Notes: a model not told the origin generated them from the letters alone. 43,437 nucleotides of DNA from Mycobacterium arosiense ATCC BAA-1401 = DSM 45069 (GCF_002086125.1 NZ_MVHG01000038.1:1-43437), one strand, 5' to 3'; counted from the stretch's first letter, positions 24,019-31,631 are shown. A program made the numbers and translations.

Positions 24019-25818
24019 TCACCCCCCGACGGGTGACTGGGTGGGCGTGTGCAGTCTGTCCAGGGACTTGCCCTTTCCCAGGTACATGTGCACACCGCAG
24101 GGCAGGCACGGATCGAAGCTGCGCACGGTGCGCATGACGTCGATCCCCTTGAAGTCGTCGCGGCCGTTCTCCTCGAAGATCGGCTGCCCCTGCACCGCGT
24201 CCTCATACGGGCCCGGTGTGCCAAAACTGTCGCGAGGGTTGGCGTTCCACGGTGTCGGTGGGTACGGGTGATAGTTGGCGATCTTGCCGTCCCGAATCAC
24301 CATGTGATGGCTGAGCACACCGCGCACCGCCTCGGTGAAGCCGCATCCGATGGCCTCGTCGGGCACCTGGAATTTCTCCCACGTCTTGGTGCGCCCGGCC
24401 CGGATCTCCTCGAGCGCCTTCTCGGCGAAGTGCAAAGCGCACGCCGCCGCGTAGGCCTGGAAGTAGGTGCGCGCCCGGTCGCGTTCGAGCGTGTTGCTGC
24501 CGTAGGCGGGGATCTTCCACTCCAATTCCACGGGCCCCTTCAGCGCCGTCTTGGGCAGGTTGATCTTGACGCTGCTGCCGGTCGCCTGCACGTAACCGAT
24601 GTCGACCAGCCCGGCCAGGGCCGTCGACCACAGCCGGGCCAGCGGGCCGCCGCCGGTGTCCAGCGCCAGGTGGTCCTTGCCGTCGAACCAGCGCGGTGAC
24701 ATCACCCAGCTGTACTTGCCGCCTTCCATGTCCCGCTTGGCCGGGTGCGGGTTGGTGTGCTGGTTCCACGGGTGGCGCCGGTCCACCGCGTTGCCCAGCG
24801 GATCGGTCTTGACGAACATCTCCTGATCGGTCCAGTCGTCGTAATACGAACTCCCCAAAAGGATTCGGATGCCCAGGTTGATGTCCACCAGCGAGTGGGT
24901 GACCAGCTTGCCGTCCACCACCACGCCCGGGGTGACGAACATGGCGTTGCCCCAGCGCTCCATGTCCTTGTACTCGAAGTTGCACACTTCGGGGTCCTGG
25001 AAGGAGCCCCAGCAGCCCAGCAGGGTGCGGCGCAGGCCGACCTTCTCGTAACCGGGCAGCGCGGTGTAGAAGAAGTCGAACAGGTCGTCGTGCATGGGCA
25101 CGACCTTCTTCATGAACTCGACGTAGCGCATCAGGCGCGTCATGTAGTCGGTCATCAGCTGGACGGTCGCCACGGTGCCGACCCCGCCGGGGTAGAGCGT
25201 CGACGGATGCACGTGGCGGCCTTCCATGAGGCAGAACATCTCTCGCGTCCAGCGGCTGACCGCCAGCGCCTCGCGGTAGAACTCACCGCTGAACGGGTTG
25301 AGCGAGCGCATGATGTCCGCGATCGTGGCGTACCCGTGGGCGTCCGCGTGCGGGGCGGGCGTCTTCTCGGCCAGCGACAAGATACTCGGATTGGTCTCGG
25401 AGACCATCTTCTCGCAGAAGTCCACGCCGACCAGGTTCTCCTGGAAGATGTTGTGGTCGAACATGTATTCCGCGGCCTCACCGAGGTTGACGATCCATTC
25501 CCCCAGATGCGGCGGCTTGACGCCATACGCCATGTTCTGCGTGTAGCACGAACAGGTGGCGTGGTTGTCACCGCAGATGCCGCAGATGCGGCTGGTGATG
25601 AAGTGGGCGTCGCGAGGATCCTTGCCCTTCATGAAGATCGAGTAGCCACGAAAGATCGACGAGGTGCTGTGGCACTCGACGACTTCCTTGTTCTCGAAGT
25701 CGATCTTGGTGTAAATGCCCAGGCTGCCCACGATCCTGGTGATGGGGTCCCAGGCCATGTCGACCAGTTGGCCGGGTTCCCGCTTGGCTGGGGTGGCTTC
25801 AGGGCTGATGGTTGTCAT
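24019..25818 (-). CDS. hhyL: Group 1h [NiFe]-hydrogenase large subunit (HhyL)
   Basis: A 599-residue catalytic subunit that oxidises H2. The L1 motif R77-I-C79-G-I-C82-G-x2-H86 and the L2 motif D569-P-C571-x2-C574-x2-H577 supply the four Cys ligands to Ni-Fe. After H577 there are 22 residues (MYLGKGKSLDRLHTPTQS and the last four VGG-type residues) that must be removed by the endopeptidase at 19865. Length of about 600 and the L1 context SRICGICGDNHATCSCY fit group 1h rather than the shorter group 2a enzymes. It has no signal peptide. It lies 97 nt downstream of hhyS, with a short inverted repeat between them, and 3 nt before the NifU/Rieske gene. Confidence 0.96.
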   Translation of the reverse strand: MTTISPEATPAKREPGQLVDMAWDPITRIVGSLGIYTKIDFENKEVVECHSTSSIFRGYSIFMKGKDPRDAHFITSRICGICGDNHATCSCYTQNMAYGVKPPHLGEWIVNLGEAAEYMFDHNIFQENLVGVDFCEKMVSETNPSILSLAEKTPAPHADAHGYATIADIMRSLNPFSGEFYREALAVSRWTREMFCLMEGRHVHPSTLYPGGVGTVATVQLMTDYMTRLMRYVEFMKKVVPMHDDLFDFFYTALPGYEKVGLRRTLLGCWGSFQDPEVCNFEYKDMERWGNAMFVTPGVVVDGKLVTHSLVDINLGIRILLGSSYYDDWTDQEMFVKTDPLGNAVDRRHPWNQHTNPHPAKRDMEGGKYSWVMSPRWFDGKDHLALDTGGGPLARLWSTALAGLVDIGYVQATGSSVKINLPKTALKGPVELEWKIPAYGSNTLERDRARTYFQAYAAACALHFAEKALEEIRAGRTKTWEKFQVPDEAIGCGFTEAVRGVLSHHMVIRDGKIANYHPYPPTPWNANPRDSFGTPGPYEDAVQGQPIFEENGRDDFKGIDVMRTVRSFDPCLPCGVHMYLGKGKSLDRLHTPTQSPVGG

Positions 25819-25905
25819 CGCGTTACTTCTTCCCGCTTTGGCTGCTTGCGCATTTGGCTGATGCGGCGACGGTGGCTACGAATGTGAAAAGCAGCGCACC
25901 GACCC

Positions 25906-25920
25906 GGTAGGTGACCTACC
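25906..25920. repeat. Inverted repeat at the hhyS stop codon
   Basis: GGTAGGT-G-ACCTACC is a near-perfect 15-bp palindrome overlapping the minus-strand hhyS stop (25916-25918). With a 1-nt centre it is poor as an RNA hairpin in its minimal form, but it sits at the start of the 97-nt hhyS-hhyL gap. It could tune the subunit ratio or bind a protein. Confidence 0.4.
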
Positions 25921-26971
25921 AGGTGCGGCGCGCTCCAGTGGTGAGTTGGTCGCCGGTGTGGCGCCACCGCGGCTCTTTGTCGACGGTGCGTTCCGTGATA
26001 CCCCTCAGACTGCGAATCACGGCCCCGTACAGACCCGACGCGGCGCTCGAGATCTTGCCGCCCGGCGGCTCATCCATGAACGGCATGAACTTGTCCGGGA
26101 ACCCCGGCATGGTGCACCCAATGCAGATCCCGCCGACGTTGGGGCAACCCCCGACGCCGTTGATCCATCCGCGCTTGGGCACATTGCATTTGACGACGGG
26201 GCCCCAACAACCGAGCTTGACAATGCATTTCGGCGAACCGTACTCGGTGGCGAAGTCGCCCTGCTCGTAGTAGCCCGCCCGGTCGCAGCCCTCGTGCACG
26301 GTCTTGCCGAACAGCCACTGCGGCCGCAGCGCGTCGTCGAGCGGGATCATCGGTGCCTGACCGGTCGCCATGTACAGCAGGTAGGTCAGCGTCTCCGACA
26401 GGTTGTCCGGCTGGATCGGGCAGCCCGGGACGCACACGATCGGAATGCCCGCCTTGCTCTTCCAGTTCCAGCCCAGGTAGTCCGGCACGCCCATCGCCCC
26501 CGTCGGGTTGCCGGCCATCGCGTGGATACCCCCGTAGGTGGCGCAAGTTCCCACCGCCACGATGGCGGTGGCCTTGGGCGCCAACCGGTCGAGCCACTCG
26601 CTGGTGGTCATCGGCTGCCCGGTCGCCGGGTCGTTGCCGAAGCCGCACCAGTAGCCCTCGTCCTTGATCTTCTCGTTCGGAATGGAGCCTTCGACCACGA
26701 GCACAAAGGGTTCCAGCTCGCCCCGGTCGGCCTTGAAGAACCACTCCAGGAAGTCGTCCGCGCCTCCGTTGGGGCCGCATTCGAAGTCGATCAGGGGCCA
26801 GTGCACGGCGACCTGGGGGAGTCCGGGCAACGCCCCCAAGGCGATTTCCTCGACGCTGGGCTGGGTGGCAGCAGTCAATGCCACCGAATCACCGTCACAA
26901 CTGAGGCCCGCGTTTATCCATAGAACATGGATCAATGTTTGTTCTGCCTTGACTGCTGCTTCCGTTGGCAT
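25916..26971 (-). CDS. hhyS: Group 1h [NiFe]-hydrogenase small subunit (HhyS)
   Basis: A 351-residue Fe-S subunit carrying electrons from the active site. Proximal-cluster ligands are C25, D28 (the motif CDGD replaces the usual CxxC), C143 (VGTCATYGG) and C184 (PGCPIQPDN). The Cys3Asp set is the structural hallmark described for group 1h actinobacterial-type hydrogenases. Further Cys/His motifs supply the medial and distal clusters (HEGCDRAGYYEQG, LGCWGPVVKCNVP, GGICIGCTMPGFPD). No Tat signal (RRxFxK) is present, so the enzyme faces the cytoplasm. ATG 26971 has GGAAAG about 8 nt upstream; the frame open to 27034 is less likely. It is preceded by a 258-nt region with a candidate promoter and hairpin. 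Confidence 0.95.
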   Translation of the reverse strand: MPTEAAVKAEQTLIHVLWINAGLSCDGDSVALTAATQPSVEEIALGALPGLPQVAVHWPLIDFECGPNGGADDFLEWFFKADRGELEPFVLVVEGSIPNEKIKDEGYWCGFGNDPATGQPMTTSEWLDRLAPKATAIVAVGTCATYGGIHAMAGNPTGAMGVPDYLGWNWKSKAGIPIVCVPGCPIQPDNLSETLTYLLYMATGQAPMIPLDDALRPQWLFGKTVHEGCDRAGYYEQGDFATEYGSPKCIVKLGCWGPVVKCNVPKRGWINGVGGCPNVGGICIGCTMPGFPDKFMPFMDEPPGGKISSAASGLYGAVIRSLRGITERTVDKEPRWRHTGDQLTTGARRTW

Positions 26972-27003
26972 GCTGCAGCTTTCCGGAGCCGGGCTGGGGG
27001 CTC

Positions 27004-27048
27004 CTAGCGCCGCCGGAGTCGACCGTCGGCCCACTTGCGCGGCGCTAG
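27004..27048. promoter_or_regulatory. 10-bp stem-loop in the predicted hhyS leader
   Basis: Arms CTAGCGCCGC (27004-27013) and GCGGCGCTAG (27039-27048) are perfectly complementary around a 25-nt loop. On the minus strand this lies between the candidate -10 and the hhyS start, so the structure would be at the very 5' end of the mRNA. On the plus strand it is followed by five Ts, but no plus-strand gene needs a terminator here. It could stabilise the mRNA, regulate translation or be a protein-binding site. Confidence 0.6.
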
Positions 27049-27054
27049 TTTTTG

Positions 27055-27083
27055 GGTCTACTCCCGCTGTCGTGCGTTGTCAA
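27055..27083 (-). promoter_or_regulatory. Candidate promoter for hhyS and the structural operon
   Basis: On the minus strand TTGACA (27083-27078) is a perfect -35, with TAGACC (27060-27055) 17 nt downstream as a weak -10. Predicted initiation falls close to 27048, the edge of the stem-loop, leaving a leader of about 75-80 nt. The -10 is poor, so an activator or an alternative -10 is possible. Confidence 0.4.
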
Positions 27084-27229
27084 CGGTTCGACCTTATTGA
27101 TTAGTAAGCAGGTGCCGGGCGGTAATGAAAGCCCTTGTCGCGCTTGGCTGATCCGCCGCGACCGCTGGACCAGAACAGCGGTGGTCTCCTGCGAATGCTT
27201 CGCATGAGAGCGTGCCAGGGTGGCGCCGT

Positions 27230-28003
27230 TCAGGCCCCGTCCGTGACGAAGCGCCGCAGCCAGCCGAACCACGCGGCCATACCATCGCCGGTGCGGGCAC
27301 TGACCGGCAAAATCGTCGCTGTCGCATTGACTTTGCGGACGTGCGCGATGTAGGCGTCCACGTCCACGTCCAGGTGGGGCACCAGATCGATCTTGTTCAG
27401 CAGCACCACGTCGACCGACCGGAACATCACCGGGTACTTCAGCGGCTTGTCCTCACCCTCGGTCACCGAATAGACCATGGCCTTCGCGTGCTCGCCGACG
27501 TCGAACTCCGCCGGGCAGACCAGATTGCCGACGTTCTCGATGACCACCAGGTCCAGTGCGGCCAGGTCGAGGCCGGGCAGTGCCCGGTTGACCATGGGCG
27601 CGTCGAGGTGGCACTCGCCGCCAAATCCGTTGCTGGTATTGAGCAGTGAGACCTGGGCGCCGCGACCCGAAAGCTTGGCCGCGTCCAGGTCGGTGGCGAT
27701 ATCACCCTCGATCACCCCGATGGCCAGGTCGCCGGCGAGTTCGTCGAGGGTCGCCTGCAGGATGGTGGTCTTGCCCGAGCCCGGGGAGCTCATCAGGTTG
27801 AGCGTGCGTACCCTGTTGCTCTCGAACGCCGCCCGGTTGGCATCGGCTTGCTCGTCGTTCTCGGCGAAGATCGCCTCCAGCACCTCGACGCGCTGCCCGC
27901 CGGTCCGATAGCGGCTGTGGTCGCCGCGATCGTGCTGGTGAGGGAGGTCATCGCCGGAGTGGGTGTGCACGGTCCCGTCGTCGTGCCGATGAAATCTACC
28001 CAT
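27230..28003 (-). CDS. hypB: Hydrogenase nickel incorporation GTPase HypB
   Basis: A 257-residue GTPase that drives nickel delivery to the hydrogenase large subunit with HypA. The N-terminus is His-rich (HRHDDGTVHTHSGDDLPHQH), a likely nickel store. The P-loop is SSPGSGKTT, the metal-binding Cys-His at the dimer interface is in FGGECHLDAP, and the guanine motif is NKIDL. ATG 28003 is preferred to TTG 28009, because GAAAGG is well spaced for the ATG only. It lies 44 nt after hypA, across a 16-bp tandem repeat, and 258 nt before hhyS, which probably has its own promoter. Confidence 0.95.
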   Translation of the reverse strand: MGRFHRHDDGTVHTHSGDDLPHQHDRGDHSRYRTGGQRVEVLEAIFAENDEQADANRAAFESNRVRTLNLMSSPGSGKTTILQATLDELAGDLAIGVIEGDIATDLDAAKLSGRGAQVSLLNTSNGFGGECHLDAPMVNRALPGLDLAALDLVVIENVGNLVCPAEFDVGEHAKAMVYSVTEGEDKPLKYPVMFRSVDVVLLNKIDLVPHLDVDVDAYIAHVRKVNATATILPVSARTGDGMAAWFGWLRRFVTDGA

Positions 28004-28011
28004 CGTCAACG

Positions 28012-28059
28012 CCTTTCATGACGCATCTCTTTCACGAGACATCTCCTTCACGAGACATC
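28012..28059. repeat. Three tandem 16-bp units between hypA and hypB
   Basis: On the minus strand, GATGTCTCGTGAAGGA (28059-28044), GATGTCTCGTGAAAGA (28043-28028) and a diverged GATGCGTCATGAAAGG (28027-28012) follow head to tail. Units 1 and 2 differ by one base; unit 3 matches unit 2 at about 12 of 16. Unit 1 contains the hypA stop codon, and unit 3 supplies the GAAAGG that serves hypB. The repeat appears to have multiplied a ribosome-binding-like purine block. Confidence 0.75.
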
Positions 28060-28383
28060 CAGCGACGTCACCAGGAACTCGTTGCCGCGCAGCACCTCGA
28101 CGTCAGCACTGTCGCACCGCGGACACCAGATCGACCATGGCGAGGTGATCTCGGACTGCCCGCCGCACGCGCGGCACCGGACTTCGGCGCCGACGCATTC
28201 GAGTTCCAGTTCGGCGTCCGGCATGTCCTCGGCGTCACGGACGAGTGTCCAGCAGAAGGACAGCGACTCGGGCACCACCTGGCGCAGCGCACCGACCCGT
28301 ACGCGCACCACGTCGACGTGGCGGCCGTCGGCGTGATTTTTGACCACACCGGCGATCGCTTCGCACAGCGACAGCTCATGCAT
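28048..28383 (-). CDS. hypA: Hydrogenase nickel chaperone HypA
   Basis: A 111-residue nickel/zinc protein. It must begin MHELSLCEAI because Met1-His2-Glu3 binds nickel, which fixes the start at ATG 28383 rather than the in-frame GTG 28390-28392. The structural zinc site is CRACGG ... CPRCDS (two CxxC pairs). It is the first gene of the minus-strand hydrogenase set, about 98 nt downstream of the nicT stop, and may be read from the nicT promoter or its own. Confidence 0.95.
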   Translation of the reverse strand: MHELSLCEAIAGVVKNHADGRHVDVVRVRVGALRQVVPESLSFCWTLVRDAEDMPDAELELECVGAEVRCRACGGQSEITSPWSIWCPRCDSADVEVLRGNEFLVTSLDVS

Positions 28384-28481
28384 CGCGATCACCGGCGATC
28401 CGCGAGCCGGGCGCAGGCCAACGAGCCCATGAGCACTGTTCTACACCCGAACGGCACCCTGCGGTCAGCCTCTTGGCCGAC

Positions 28482-29594
28482 TCACGAGGTCCACTTCTCC
28501 TCGATGCGTCCGTAGCGCCAGACGAGCAGGGCCACCGCCCACGTGGTGACGAACACGGCGACGACGAGGTAGCCGATCGCGTTGAGGTCCAGCCCACCGA
28601 TCCAGCTCCAGAACGCGCCCCGCCAACCGAACTGGTCGGCGAACAGGACGAGCAGTTCGACGCTGCCGATCACCCACGCGACGGCCACCGACAGCGCTGT
28701 GACGGTGATGTTGTAGTAGATCTTGCGCACGGGGTTGGAAAAGGCCCAGCCGTAGGCGAAATTCATGAACGAGCCGTCGATGGTGTCCAGCAGGCACATG
28801 CCCGCGGTGAACAGCACCGGAAGGCACATGATGGCGTACCAGGGCAGTCCGGCGGCGGCACTGGTGCCGGCCAGCACCAGGAGGGCGATCTCGGTGGCGG
28901 TGTCGAAACCGAGCCCGAACAACAGCCCGACGGGATAGCAGTGCCAGGACTTGGTGATCGACTTGGTGAAGCGGCCGAGCAACCGGTTGATCAGTCCGCG
29001 GTTGCCCAGTTGCCGTTCCAGCTCGGCCGCGCCGGTGTCGGGATCGTATTCGCCCCGGCGCAGTCGGGTGAACACCCGCAGGATGCCGACCAGCACGACG
29101 AAGTTGAGCAGGGCGATGGCGTAGAGGAACACGCCCGAGACGCCGGTGCCGATCAGCCCGGTGTAGTGGTGCAGCGTCGAGGAGTCGTCCTCGACCGGGC
29201 CGACGATCGTCTTCACCCCGCATGCCAGCAGCAGAGCCAGCCCAAACACCACGGTGGAGTGGCCCAGGGAGAAGAAGAAGCCCACGGCCAGCGGGCGCTG
29301 GCGAGAGTTCATCAACTTGCGGGTGGTGTTGTCGATGGCGGCGATATGGTCGGCGTCGAACGCGTGCCGCATGCCCAGGGTGTAGGCCGTCAACCCGATC
29401 CCGACGCCAAACGCCTTGCCGCCCAGACTGTATTGCGCCGGCGCCACGAACAGGACCATGGTCAGCCAGCCCAGCAGGTGCAGCGCGATGATCACCGCCA
29501 GCATCGCCGCCAAGCGCCACCACTCCGGTCGCGTCAGGGCACCGACAAGCCTGCTCGTCCGTGACGGCTGCCAGTCGGTCTCTGTGCTGGCCAC
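28482..29594 (-). CDS. nicT: Nickel/cobalt permease NicT (NiCoT family)
   Basis: A 370-residue, about eight-helix membrane transporter for Ni2+ (possibly Co2+). The family signature RHAFDADHIAAIDN is in helix II, with GFFFSLGHSTVVF and LGFDTATEIALL further on and HCYPVG and an LDTIDG segment later. GTG 29594 is chosen because GGAAGGA lies 6 nt upstream; an in-frame start at 29639 would add 15 residues without a binding site. Hydrogenase and perhaps urease are the nickel consumers; hypA follows directly. It is divergent from the Fur-family gene, with a shared 159-nt control region. Equivalent to Rv2856. Confidence 0.95.
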   Translation of the reverse strand: MASTETDWQPSRTSRLVGALTRPEWWRLAAMLAVIIALHLLGWLTMVLFVAPAQYSLGGKAFGVGIGLTAYTLGMRHAFDADHIAAIDNTTRKLMNSRQRPLAVGFFFSLGHSTVVFGLALLLACGVKTIVGPVEDDSSTLHHYTGLIGTGVSGVFLYAIALLNFVVLVGILRVFTRLRRGEYDPDTGAAELERQLGNRGLINRLLGRFTKSITKSWHCYPVGLLFGLGFDTATEIALLVLAGTSAAAGLPWYAIMCLPVLFTAGMCLLDTIDGSFMNFAYGWAFSNPVRKIYYNITVTALSVAVAWVIGSVELLVLFADQFGWRGAFWSWIGGLDLNAIGYLVVAVFVTTWAVALLVWRYGRIEEKWTS

Positions 29595-29647
29595 GGGGGG
29601 TCCTTCCGGCGCGTCCTTACGGAATGGGACTGAGAACAACCGGCACG

Positions 29648-29677
29648 ACTGTAAGTTTTACGCGTTGCCAGATGCAA
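29648..29677. promoter_or_regulatory. nicT promoter candidate overlapping a palindromic operator
   Basis: On the minus strand TTGCAT (29677-29672) and TACAGT (29653-29648) are spaced 18 nt and could serve nicT. The -35 overlaps the inverted repeat TTGC-CAGAT-GCAA (29665-29677). A second small repeat, GTAA-GTT-TTAC, lies at 29651-29661, over the -10. A Fur-type repressor encoded next door could bind here to shut off nicT in high nickel. The arm spacing does not match the Streptomyces Nur box as I remember it. Confidence 0.4.
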
Positions 29678-29753
29678 GTAAGTCGCAGGATCGCGCGCAC
29701 TCGATTTGCGCCGAGGACTGGCGATTCCGCGGCGTCGGCGCGACACTGAACCG

Positions 29754-30245
29754 GTGGCATCCAAGCCGTCGGTACTGGATGCGTCGGTCTCCGAGCGGAT
29801 CGGCGATCTGCTGCGCGCCCGAGGGCTGCGGCGGATGGCCTCGCGGATCCAGGTGCTGGCGGTGCTGGAACCGCTCAACGGGCACCTGCCGGTCGCCGAG
29901 ATCTACCAGCGGATACGCGAGTGCCTGCCGCTCGGCACCCATGCGCCCGACGTGGCGACCGTCTACCGCACGGTGACCACCCTGGTCGATCAGGGGGTGC
30001 TGCACGCGTTGACGCTCGAGGGTGGTGTGACGACCTATGGACTGGCCACCGCTCCGCACCATCACGCGGTATGTATCAACTGCGGCACCATCATCGAGGT
30101 GCCCGCCAGCCAGCTGAGTTCGGCGCTCGAGCACGCGATGGCGGGTAGCTCCTTCGCGCTGTCGGACGCGGCGGGGCTGACGCTGCACGGCCTGTGTCCG
30201 CAGTGTCAGGACGGCCGGACCGACGCGCGCCCGCGTCGCCGCTGA
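29754..30245 (+). CDS. Fur-family metalloregulator (Nur/Zur-like)
   Basis: A 163-residue winged-helix metal-responsive repressor. The DNA-binding half includes GLRRMASRIQVLAVL, HLPVAEIYQRI and PDVATVYRTVTTLVDQG. The metal half has APHHHAVCINCG and a C-terminal CPQCQ, giving two CxxC pairs for structural zinc plus a His-rich sensing site. It is divergent from nicT and next to a nickel enzyme locus, so nickel sensing (Nur-like) is the best guess; zinc is possible. GTG 29754 is chosen over the ATG-type start at 29706 because the added 16 residues are Arg-rich and unlike the family. No regulator is remembered here in M. tuberculosis, so it may have travelled with the hydrogenase genes. Convergent with mtr, 2 nt apart. 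Confidence 0.9.
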   Translation: MASKPSVLDASVSERIGDLLRARGLRRMASRIQVLAVLEPLNGHLPVAEIYQRIRECLPLGTHAPDVATVYRTVTTLVDQGVLHALTLEGGVTTYGLATAPHHHAVCINCGTIIEVPASQLSSALEHAMAGSSFALSDAAGLTLHGLCPQCQDGRTDARPRRR

Positions 30246-30247
30246 GG

Positions 30248-31627
30248 TCAGCGCAGACCCAGCAGCGCGTTCTCCACCACCTCGGGCAGCGCCGGATGGA
30301 TCCAGTATTGCCCCCGGGCCATTTTCGGTGCGGTGAGTCCGAAGCTCATCGCCTGCACCAACGGCTGGATGATCGACGACGCCTGGGTGCCCATGATGTG
30401 CGCGCCCAGCAGCCGGCCGGTGCCGCGCTCGGCGATGAGCTTGACGATCCCGGTGGTGTCCTCCGACGCCCAGCCGTAGGCGACGTCGGCGTAGTCCTGA
30501 ATCGTGGTCGAGATCTTGAATCCCTGTGCGATGGCCTCATTTTCGGTCAGGCCGACGTAGGCGATCTGTGGATCGGTGAACACCGCCGACGGCACGTAGC
30601 GATGGTCGGTGACGGCCATCGCGTGGGTGTCGTCCCAGTCGCAGAGCAGGTTGTGCTGTACTACGCGCGCCTCGTGGTTGGCGACGTGCTTGAGCTGATA
30701 CGGCGAGGAGACGTCGCCGAGGGCGAAAACGCCACGCGCGGAAGTGCGCTGGTAACAGTCGACGGCCACCAGACCGTCCTCGACTGCGACGCCGGCCTGC
30801 TCGAGGTCGAGTTGATCGGCGTTGGACACCCGGCCGGTCGCCACCAGCAGTGCGTCGGCGTGCACGGTGCGACCGTCGTCGAGTTCCACCGCGACGCCCG
30901 AGCCCTGGTTCTGTGCACCCACGACGTTGCGGTGGGTGTGTAGCTCCCATTTGCTCGACGCGATGCGGGTGAAGCGCTTGCACACGACGTCGTCGCAATG
31001 CCGCAGCAAGGCAGAGCCCCGGACCACCAGGGTGATTCGCGAGCCCAGCGAGGAGAAGATGTGGGCGAATTCTGCCGCCACGAAGCCGCCCCCGACGATC
31101 ACCAGATGCTCTGGCAACTCCGAGATTCGCATGATCGTGTCGCTGGTGTGGTACCGCGCGCCGCACTCGAGGATCGCCGGGGGAACCACGGCCCGTGCGC
31201 CGGCGGCGATCACCACCTGGTCGGCCGCGAATTCGTCGCCGGCATTGGTGCGCAACAGGTAGCGGCCGTCGGCCTGCACGCCGCCGAATCGGGTGTGCTG
31301 CTTGTAGACGTCGATGTTGGGTGCGGCGTTTCGGTAATCCTCACCGCTGACCCCGATCGGGTCGATGCGCCCGAAGACGCGCGAGACGATGTCGTCCCAG
31401 CGCACCCGGTCGATGCGTGCGTCGATGCCGAAACGCGCCGCGTCCCGGACGGTTTGGGCGACCTCCGCGGCGTAGACGAACATCTTCGTCGGGATGCACC
31501 CGACATTCAGGCAGGTGCCACCGAAGGTGCCCTCTTCGCAGATCGCCACCCGCTTTTCGGCGAAGCGGTCATCGAGAATGCTGTTGCCCGAACCGGTTCC
31601 GATGATCGCGACGTCGTAAGTCTCCAA
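30248..31627 (-). CDS. mtr: Mycothione reductase (Mtr)
   Basis: A 459-residue flavoprotein disulfide reductase that keeps mycothiol reduced using NADPH. The FAD motif IGTGSGN, the redox-active disulfide GGTCLNVGCIPTK (Cys39/Cys44), the NADPH loop IVGGGFVAAEF and the C-terminal His-Glu pair HPALPEVVENALL are present. TTG 31627 gives exactly the M. tuberculosis Rv2855 length and has AAAGGGG 6-8 nt upstream; upstream in-frame extension lacks meaning. It follows the alpha/beta hydrolase gene by 4 nt and is convergent with the Fur gene. Confidence 0.96.
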   Translation of the reverse strand: METYDVAIIGTGSGNSILDDRFAEKRVAICEEGTFGGTCLNVGCIPTKMFVYAAEVAQTVRDAARFGIDARIDRVRWDDIVSRVFGRIDPIGVSGEDYRNAAPNIDVYKQHTRFGGVQADGRYLLRTNAGDEFAADQVVIAAGARAVVPPAILECGARYHTSDTIMRISELPEHLVIVGGGFVAAEFAHIFSSLGSRITLVVRGSALLRHCDDVVCKRFTRIASSKWELHTHRNVVGAQNQGSGVAVELDDGRTVHADALLVATGRVSNADQLDLEQAGVAVEDGLVAVDCYQRTSARGVFALGDVSSPYQLKHVANHEARVVQHNLLCDWDDTHAMAVTDHRYVPSAVFTDPQIAYVGLTENEAIAQGFKISTTIQDYADVAYGWASEDTTGIVKLIAERGTGRLLGAHIMGTQASSIIQPLVQAMSFGLTAPKMARGQYWIHPALPEVVENALLGLR

Positions 31628-31631
31628 GTCG

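Noticed and set aside
25916..27034. Tat signal peptide on the small subunit
   Set aside because: No RRxFxK motif or hydrophobic helix is present at the N-terminus from either possible start; group 1h small subunits are not expected to be exported.
27004..27053. Plus-strand intrinsic terminator (stem plus T-run)
   Set aside because: No plus-strand gene ends nearby; the stem is more sensibly placed as a leader structure of the minus-strand hhyS mRNA.
28384..28481. Possible 13-codon upstream frame and promoter before hypA
   Set aside because: The candidate -10 (TAGAAC) lacks the final T and the peptide has no clear ribosome-binding site; too weak to call.
29665..29677. Classical Nur box (TTGCaa-N5-ttGCAA)
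   Set aside because: Only TTGC-N5-GCAA is seen; the half-site spacing is 4 nt shorter than the Nur consensus I know, so it is reported just as a palindrome.
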